A stretch of 64,000 bases of DNA, taken from NCBI RefSeq assembly GCF_026914265.1, contig NC_069130.1, positions 43,396,929 to 43,460,928 on the forward strand. The letters run 5' to 3'. Shown piece after piece: positions 47,752 to 64,000 of this stretch; position 1 is the stretch's first letter, and each line of letters opens with the position of its first letter. The stretch is from Mya arenaria (lineage: Eukaryota; Mollusca; Bivalvia; Myida; Myidae). The translations under genes and the position numbers were made by a program. The notes under the pieces are model-generated. The model saw nothing but the letters and a program-made list of their open reading frames with translations, made no database searches and was not told the DNA's origin.

Positions 47752-47796
47752 ATTTTCACCGGTCCCTGTGAGTTCGAGCCAACGGAGTTCGACTGA
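47752..47796. mobile_element. CAGTCGAACC element, 45-bp right-end fragment
   Basis: TTCACCGGTCCCTGTGAGTT and GAGCCAACGGAGTTCGACTG match the right end of the intact copy at 28681. The left part is missing; it abuts the short 41-bp array. Confidence 0.75.
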
Positions 47797-47811
47797 AATT
47801 GACAATTTTCA

Positions 47812-48739
47812 TTAAAGGGACTAGACACCAGATGGTCCGATTGCAAGAAAAAAAAGAAAATTATCAAAATCTTACTTACAATTAATACCGTTGAGTACAA
47901 CACATTGAATCTTGCTTAAGGACGTCTCACAGCGCTTACAACACATTGAATCTTGCTTAAGGACGTCTCACAGCGCTTACAACACATTGAATCTTGCTTA
48001 AGGACGTCTCGCGGCGCTTACAACACATTGAATCTTGCTTAAGGACGTCTCACAGCGCTTACAACACATTGAATCTTGCTTAAGGACGTCTCACAGCGCT
48101 TACAACACATTGAATCTTGCTTAAGGACGTCTCACAGCGCTTACAACACATTGAATCTTGCTTAAGGACGTCTCACAGCGCTTACAACACATTGAATCTT
48201 GCTTAATGACGTCTCACATCGCTTACAACACATTGAATCTTGCTTAAGGAAGTCTCACATCGCTTACAACACATTGAATCTTGCTTAATGAAGTCTCACA
48301 TCGCTTACAACACATTGAATCTTGTTTAACGACGTCTCACATCGCTTACAACACATTGAATCTTGCTTAACGACGTCTCACATCGCTTACAACACATTGA
48401 ATCTTGCTTAACGACGTCTCACATCGCTTACAACACATTGAATCTTGCTTAACGACGTCTCACATCGCTTACAACACATTGAATCTTGCTTAACGACGTC
48501 TCACATCGCTTACAACACATTGAATCTTGCTTAAGGACGTCTCACATCGCTTACAACACATGTACCTTTTGCAGTTTTTGCCTATTTTTTAAAATTGGAA
48601 ATTTACTTGGGTTGTCTATCACGTAAATCTCAGTAAATCTAAAATTAACGTCGGTATATACATCTGTTCCAATCACGTGTTTTAAGCTAATAATGTATTT
48701 GCTGAATTTTTGTGACCATCTGGTGTCTAGTCCCTTTAA
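47812..48739. mobile_element. TIR element whose core is a 41-bp minisatellite
   Basis: TTAAAGGGACTAGACACCAG at 47813 and CTGGTGTCTAGTCCCTTTAA ending 48739 are perfect inverted ends; the arm extends through ATGGTC / GACCAT. About 16 copies of the 41-bp unit (ACACATTGAATCTTGCTTAA then GGACGTCTCACAGCGCTTACA) fill 47896-48560. Left copies read CAGCGCT with GGACGT, right copies CATCGCT with CGACGT, so two variants occupy separate halves. Confidence 0.85.
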
Positions 48740-49820
48740 AACTGATGTTTACCAGAAGAGACAAGTGCCTCTGTGACCTTACCCAAGAGGTTTAAACATG
48801 CCAGTCAAATATTTATTTCTAGCTATATCTAGAAAATTGTTCAACCACAGTGTCCCGAAAATGTTGATTTAACGGAAGATACAAGAACGTTCTATAGCAC
48901 AATTATCATCGCTTCAGTTGCATTTAACGGTGGCAGAATACCCCTCAAGTTATTCTAAGTCAATCTCGTTGGCACGATATTACACAGGAGTTTGATATTG
49001 AGGGGATAACCAGAGCCCACGAATATAGGGGGACAAAGAGATGAGATAGTGGGATGGTTCCTGTTTTTTATTACAAATAGTTTTATTCAAGTTTAAAGCT
49101 GCACTCTCACAGATATACCATACAACTTTTTTATTTTCAAGTTTAAGATAAAAAAAACACAAAATGAAGTCAATGATACAATGTTGCATAATTTAAAATA
49201 ATATAATAACATATTTAAACTTACTGTTTCTGAAGCAACTAAGTATCAATTCTTATTTACAAAAACATTTGTACATTTTAACGACAAATAAGACAATTTT
49301 CTACTTTACTTAACTAAAGCTAATCTTTTTCCAACAAAGACATTACACTCTGTACATGTATATCTCTCTTGGATATTCATCATTTAATTATTCTTGTATT
49401 TTTTCCATATATTGTAGTCTTTCCTACAAAGTACTGTATTTCTGTCTTTTCTACACCATGATTTTCTTGTTTTGCTACCAAAATATTTGGTTATATTATT
49501 TTCACTCTTCTGAGCATTGAAGTCCATTTAATTGTGTTAAAACTTGTTCACGAATGTCTCACGAGTTCCCCCTTTTCTAAACACTTTTTCACAATATCTC
49601 ATAAGTCCAGTCATCATAAATGATGGTATATAACTTTAACCACCATTAAACAGGCAAACACCACTACCATGTCGAGAGTTATCCCCATTATCCAAGTAGA
49701 GTTATCACCCTTAAAGGCCAATGATCGTAAGCACCCAACGTTCATTTGTTCAGGACACATAGTAGGTTGACCCCCGACATTCCAAAATTCACTCTCTTGA
49801 AAAAAGAGGGAGTAACAAAC
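48740..49820. other. Intergenic, with a fragment of MITE family B at 49092-49140
   Basis: TTTAAAGCTGCACTCTCACA at 49092 is the left end of family B, cut off after about 50 bp. The rest contains no exon or repeat I recognise. A 69-codon - strand frame at 49189-48980 is unsupported. Confidence 0.6.
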
Positions 49821-50448
49821 GTTACTAAGGCAACTATGATCAATTGACAAAGCTAGTCTGAAGTTACTAAGGCAACTATGATCAATTGACAAAGCTAGTT
49901 TGAAGTAACTATGGCAACTATGATCAATTGACAAAGCTAGTTTGAAGTTACTAAGGCAACTATGATCAATTGACAAAGCTAGTCTGAAGTTACTAAGGCA
50001 ACTATGATCAATTGACAAAGCTAGTCTGAAGTTATTAAGGCAACTATGATCAATTGACAAAGCTAGTTTGAAGTTACTAAGGCAACTATGATCAATTGAC
50101 AAAGCTAGTCTGAAGTTACTAAGGCAACTATGATTAATTGACAAAGCTAGTCTGAAGTTATTAAGGTAACTATGATCAATTGACAAAGCTAGTCTGAAGT
50201 TATTAAGGCAACTATGATTAATTGACAAAGCTAGTCTGAAGTTATTAAGGCAACTATGATTAATTGACAAAGCTAGTCTGAAGTTATTAAGGCAACTATG
50301 ATTAATTGACAAAGCTAGTCTGAAGTTATTAAGGCAACTATGATTAATTGACAAAGCTAGTCTGAAGTTACTAAGGGAACAATGATCAATTGACAAAACT
50401 AGTTTGATGTTTTTTAGGTAACTATGATCAATTGACAAAGCTAGTCTA
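49821..50448 (-). repeat. 42-bp minisatellite, 15 copies
   Basis: Unit GAAGTTACTAAGGCAACTAT plus GATCAATTGACAAAGCTAGTCT; exact 42-bp spacing. 42 is divisible by three, which yields a 274-codon - strand frame (50438-49614) with 14-residue periodicity; it is not a gene. Confidence 0.9.
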
Positions 50449-50554
50449 CTTTTCTTGATTGATCAGGGGACAAAACTTAGTAGGGATATTTAACAAGGTA
50501 AAACAGCGTCCAACGTCAAGTGTATCTATAATGTTAATATTAACATTTGCACTA

Positions 50555-50720
50555 TTTTCTTTAAGCAAGAGTGCAGCAGGATAAATGCTGACACAGGGGC
50601 ATAAATCATCAATAATTGTTGCCAGAGTTACGTACCTTGCTACTCATTTTGCCTGTCAACATGTGTATTAAGTTTCATTTGAATATCTTGAATGGTTTAA
50701 GAGTTTTGCGTTTTTGCACA
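50555..50720 (+). repeat. Dispersed repeat 'AAGAGTGCAGC', copy 1
   Basis: It contains AAGAGTGCAGC, CCAGAGTTACGTACCTTG and TAAGTTTCATTTGAATATCT. The same order appears at 56380-56545, and fragments (ACCAAGTTTCATTTGA) at 57990-58030 and 59328-59365. This is an old dispersed family of about 170 bp. Confidence 0.65.
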
Positions 50721-51254
50721 ACGATGACTCGTCCAATAATACTAAGGCTACCACAATACAGTGAAATTTTCTTGAGCTTTAAACTTATATACTTCCTAAA
50801 TGCTTATTTTTGTCTTAAAATACTTTACCATTGACAAGATTGTTCAATACATTGTTAAAGTTAACAACGTGATTAACGACTTCATTGTTAACGTTCAAAC
50901 ATTAACTATTTGATGATTGGTTATATGATTATAAACAAGAACAGCGGAAACAGTTGTCTCAAATCTTCTTAGAAATTCAGCAGATCACAAGTGTATCCAT
51001 TACACTTCATGAGCAGTAATTTTGAAAGTTAACAACAATGTTAACGTTAATTTAAAAAAAAATAATCTAACAATCGCGGGAAAAACGATTTCTGAACAGT
51101 CATTAAAAGATAGACAATAGGATGAACAATTTAAGACCTATTTATGAAAAGAAAATCAAGCCTATGTCAATAATGTAATTGAGTTTCATATCACATACTT
51201 ATTATTGAAATTACCTTTAAATGAAGCACATTAAAAATCAACAGCCAAGTAAGC

Positions 51255-61147
<9,893 letters not shown>

Positions 61148-61196
61148 CTGAAAATTTGATTTTGTTGGTTAAACAAGATAAAAAACTTCAATAAGA

Positions 61197-61472
61197 AAAC
61201 ACCAAGAGCATTGCAAGTCTATGACAACACCAAGAACAATGCAAGTCCATGACAACACCAAGAGCAATGCAAGTCCATGACCACTCCAAGAGCATTGCAA
61301 GTCCATGACAACGCCAAGAGCATTGCAAGTCCATGACAACGCAAAGAGCATTGCAAGTCCAAAACAACGCCAGGAGCATTGCAAGTCCATGACAACACCA
61401 AGAGTATTGCAAGTCCATGACAACACCAAGAGCATTGCAAGTCCATGACAACGCCAAGAGCATTGCAAGTCC
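61197..61472 (-). repeat. 28-bp minisatellite, about ten copies
   Basis: Unit CAAGAGCATTGCAAGTCCAT plus GACAACGC, 28-bp spacing. It lies 50 bp outside the TMEM209 exon at 61064-61147. Three overlapping - strand frames (75-103 codons) are by-products. Confidence 0.9.
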
Positions 61473-61497
61473 GGAAGCAAACTTTGGTTTAGTCATA

Positions 61498-61663
61498 CAG
61501 TCAAACCTGGTTGAACGGTCACCTGCTTTAAATGGCCACCTGCCTTAACGGGCCACTCCAAATTCCCCCCGTACGTTTTTACTATATAATGTACATGTAT
61601 TAAGCGGCAAACTGTCTAACGGGGCACGGCCACTAAAATTTACCCTTAAAACAGGTTTGACTG
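61498..61663. mobile_element. CAGTCAAACCTG element (TA target, 166 bp)
   Basis: Ends CAGTCAAACCTGGTTGAACG and AAACAGGTTTGACTG with flanking TA (61496-61497 and 61664-61665). Inside are GGCCAC/GCGGC motifs in both directions. It is related in design to the CAGTCGAACC family but distinct in sequence. Confidence 0.75.
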
Positions 61664-61958
61664 TAGTTTATAGCCAAAATCTTTATTGATCGGTCAAAAT
61701 TTATACAATTTTTTATTAACCAATCAAATAATTCAAATATACAAACAAGCTTTAAGATGATCTGTGAACAACTTATGCAAGTTTTGTAAAATTTATAGCA
61801 TGAAAACAAACACTTTTAACATGAATCAATTACTGCAATTTACAGGTACGCTAAGTGCAAGTAATCACAATAAAGCCACTACTTTTATATAAATTGGTTT
61901 ACAAAACCGGCGGGTGTAATTTTCCGAAAAGTACAAAAAAAATAAAAAATGAATTTCA

Positions 61959-62162
61959 CTATTTTTTCAAAATTGTTTTCCCGACCGTATTGATCTTGGT
62001 GCGAAACGAAAGAAAAACGCTCAGATAAGCGTACGAATGCAGTATATCTCGACTGGTTTGTTGTTCCGTGGCCGTATTTGCCAATTTATAGTGATAGCAT
62101 GTGAGCCAGTCAACTGTTATGGCAGCGCCGATGGCAATGGCGGAGTTGACGATAGCAGTCAT
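61959..62162 (-). CDS. Possible short hydrophobic-start ORF, 67 aa
   Basis: An ATG at 62162 opens 67 codons ending at TAA 61959. The first 18 residues are hydrophobic (AIVNSAIAIGAAITVDW) and the 5' third is clearly richer in GC than the surroundings, as a real first exon would be. It lies in the presumed upstream intron of TMEM209 but does not resemble TMEM209's N-terminus as I remember it. No family is recognised. Confidence 0.25.
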   Translation of the reverse strand: MTAIVNSAIAIGAAITVDWLTCYHYKLANTATEQQTSRDILHSYAYLSVFLSFRTKINTVGKTILKK

Positions 62163-62862
62163 TCTTTGTATGAAATTAATTAATTAAAATATGCAGGAGT
62201 TGTTAAAATAACAAGAGCAATAAACAATGGCAAATTTAACAGCCGACTCAAACAATAACTGTCACGTGATTGTTGTTATTACCCGCCAATTTAGGTCATG
62301 AAAATATTGTTGTTTATAGATAAAAAATAAAATTGTCAGCGGCTGCCATCGAATTAGTAGACACAAATATCTGTAAATTATGTGTGAGAATTTTTTTTAT
62401 AACATTTTATGGTTAAATATCAAATAACAGTGCACTGAGTGGTGAAATAGAAAGTAAAATTTCTAAGTTGACACCGGTGACCTAGTTTCACAAGTTCGGT
62501 CGATGGTGTTTATGGTTTGAAATCACAAAATGGTTTGGAAATACTTGTTATTGAATCAATGTAAAGCTTGTGTTTATTCTAGATTACATGTTTATTCATG
62601 TTTGGGTTAATAGTAGAGTAAAAACAATGAAAGAGTTGAACACATGTCTCAATGACATTTTAATACTAATGCCAGGAGTTGTGTGCAAAACATTTAGATA
62701 AAACAACACGGAAAACTATTTTGAATAAGTCCATTTCAATTTGTAATGAACTTGATATTTCACTATAAATGAGATTTGTTGTTGTAACCAAGGAATACTC
62801 TTTAAAATGAAAAATAAACAAGCATGAAGTATAGATACCCTGTGAACTCATGTATACACAAA

Positions 62863-62929
62863 ATGGCGGAATTGGGAGAAGATGAAAATATCCGATACAT
62901 AATTATGGATTTCTCTGTTACTATCATTG
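62863..62929 (+). CDS. Possible first coding exon, unknown protein
   Basis: An ATG in a good context (ACAAAATGGCGG) opens an acidic peptide beginning MAELGEDENIRY. Coding would run to a GTACAT donor at 62930; without splicing it ends at TAA 62935-62937. The donor is weak and no downstream exon is visible before the window ends. Evidence is limited to start context and composition. Confidence 0.25.
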
Positions 62930-62937
62930 GTACATAA

Positions 62938-64000
62938 AGTTAAGTCACATGCTAGATTTATTATTTTGTTATGTGATTTTTATGTACTGATGTGGTAATT
63001 TGCTGCAAGATTTGAATTTGAAATGGATTTGGTGAACATCCCATGGTAAATATCCCGGTCCGAAAATATCCGAACTAAGCATGGATCGGGTTACAGGTTA
63101 CACACCACCATTGTTATTCCCTATATAATTCAATGTAAAATTATAATTTTTAGACAACATTTAAAGGCACTTCGAGCGAATGCAGGCTATGATAACCACA
63201 TATATTCTTAAAGTACAAGCTTTAAATTACCTTTTAAGCCAATAAAAAAGGGGGGTCAAGTTATTCCTAAGAAAAATCACACCACTTGAAAAACAAACTC
63301 TAAAAATTGCACCGTCCGCCATGACAGATCTTCCAAAATGACCTTTCGACTATAGGGCAGCGGTTTATGCTTTAATCTCTACTCTAAATGATAAATCAAG
63401 CAAGAATAGATACTTAAGGTATAAAAGTTTCAGGAATAATGATAGTTTTGATTTACAGTGTATTGAGCATGTGAAAACATGTCTATGAATCATAAGAACA
63501 TTTTTTTTTATTGAGAATTTTCCACACAACGGAAGTACATATGACGTAATGGTGACGTCATTCCTAAACACAACTAGGACCCACCATGGTAAAGGGTATT
63601 AAAACTCAAATCTAGGTCTAGTTTGGTTTTTAGTTTTTCAGGAATTGCTTTCACAATGTTAAAGCTCAAATGTCTTCATAAAATGTTACTTCCTTATTTA
63701 CAAAATTGGTAATTATTTCACTTTATTGGCATTTTCCAATATTGAAATAACTGAAACAATGTTTAGAAAATATTATGTATTGTTTTAATACAGTGCAATT
63801 TTTTTGTATTTTGATGCGTAAAATTGCCTTCTCTTTTTTCAATTTAATATTGTTCAGTTTTTAAGTGCTCTGCATTCACTTTTGCTTTAGCATACCCTTG
63901 AAGCTTAACAAATGTCTTGCTGAGTGATATTCAATGTATCTTTGATAAAAAGTATAGTTTATACATGTAAACATGTTTTATAGTCAATTTCATTGATGTT
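62938..64000. other. Right edge, nothing recognised
   Basis: AT-rich sequence to the window end without open frames over 68 codons. If TMEM209 continues, its N-terminal exons should lie to the right of 64000 or as short exons I could not identify here. Confidence 0.5.

Noticed and set aside
47896..48560. CRISPR-like regular repeat
   Set aside because: Units are directly adjacent 41-mers without unique spacers, in a eukaryotic intergenic TIR element.
49614..50438. 274-codon frame on the - strand
   Set aside because: 14-residue period of the 42-bp minisatellite plus an unrelated tail.

Overview
Organism and character. The window is AT-rich eukaryotic nuclear DNA, most likely from a bivalve mollusc. 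Coding sequence is split into short exons with GT-AG borders, exons are far apart, and most of the DNA is repeats. The large GGTCA-rich elements with short terminal inverted repeats (TIRs), the many small inverted-repeat (MITE-like) elements and the long minisatellites are what I expect of a bivalve. The species is an inference and is not proven. No prokaryotic feature (operon, CRISPR array, ribosome-binding-site pattern) is present, and I see no virus or toxin gene.

Genes, left to right. (1) A + strand, four-exon gene (5794-12177) encodes a 411-aa type II membrane protein of the DUF1647 glycosyltransferase-like type. (2) A - strand, three-exon gene (28092-21729) encodes a 340-aa single-pass membrane protein with a Ser/Thr-rich mucin-like ectodomain, a Val/Ile-rich membrane helix and a 170-aa cytoplasmic tail. 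(3) A broken - strand nucleotide-diphospho-sugar transferase (39887-39131) has one in-frame stop and two frameshifts. (4) A pair of + strand coding exons (42299-42815) forms the C-terminal part of an unrecognised protein. (5) The C-terminal two thirds of a TMEM209 orthologue lie on the - strand (61147-51255), in at least eight exons. Its N-terminal exons are not visible and probably lie beyond position 64000. Three weak first-exon candidates are also listed (45607 -, 62162 -, 62863 +).

Repeats. Tandem arrays fill large parts of the window: 145-bp units inside intron 3 of gene 1; 162-bp units at 15.8-17.3 kb; about 150-167-bp units at 20.5-21.77 kb that run into the last coding exon of gene 2; a continuous 51/43/42/21-bp complex at 30.6-38.6 kb; 41-bp units in two opposite orientations at 47.6-48.6 kb; 42-bp units at 49.8-50.4 kb; and a 4-kb, 35-bp-unit array at 51.4-55.5 kb inside the last TMEM209 intron. 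Many units have lengths divisible by three, or lack stop codons in every frame. They therefore create long open frames (up to 574 codons) that are artefacts of repetition. At least eight families of small inverted-repeat elements are recognisable from several copies, some nested in one another.

How it fits together. The genes do not form a functional cluster. Two of the five coding loci are glycosyltransferase-like, which is probably coincidence. The most interesting points are a tandemly duplicated 42-nt exon in TMEM209, the satellite inside its last intron, and the capture of a satellite unit as the C-terminus of the mucin-like membrane protein.
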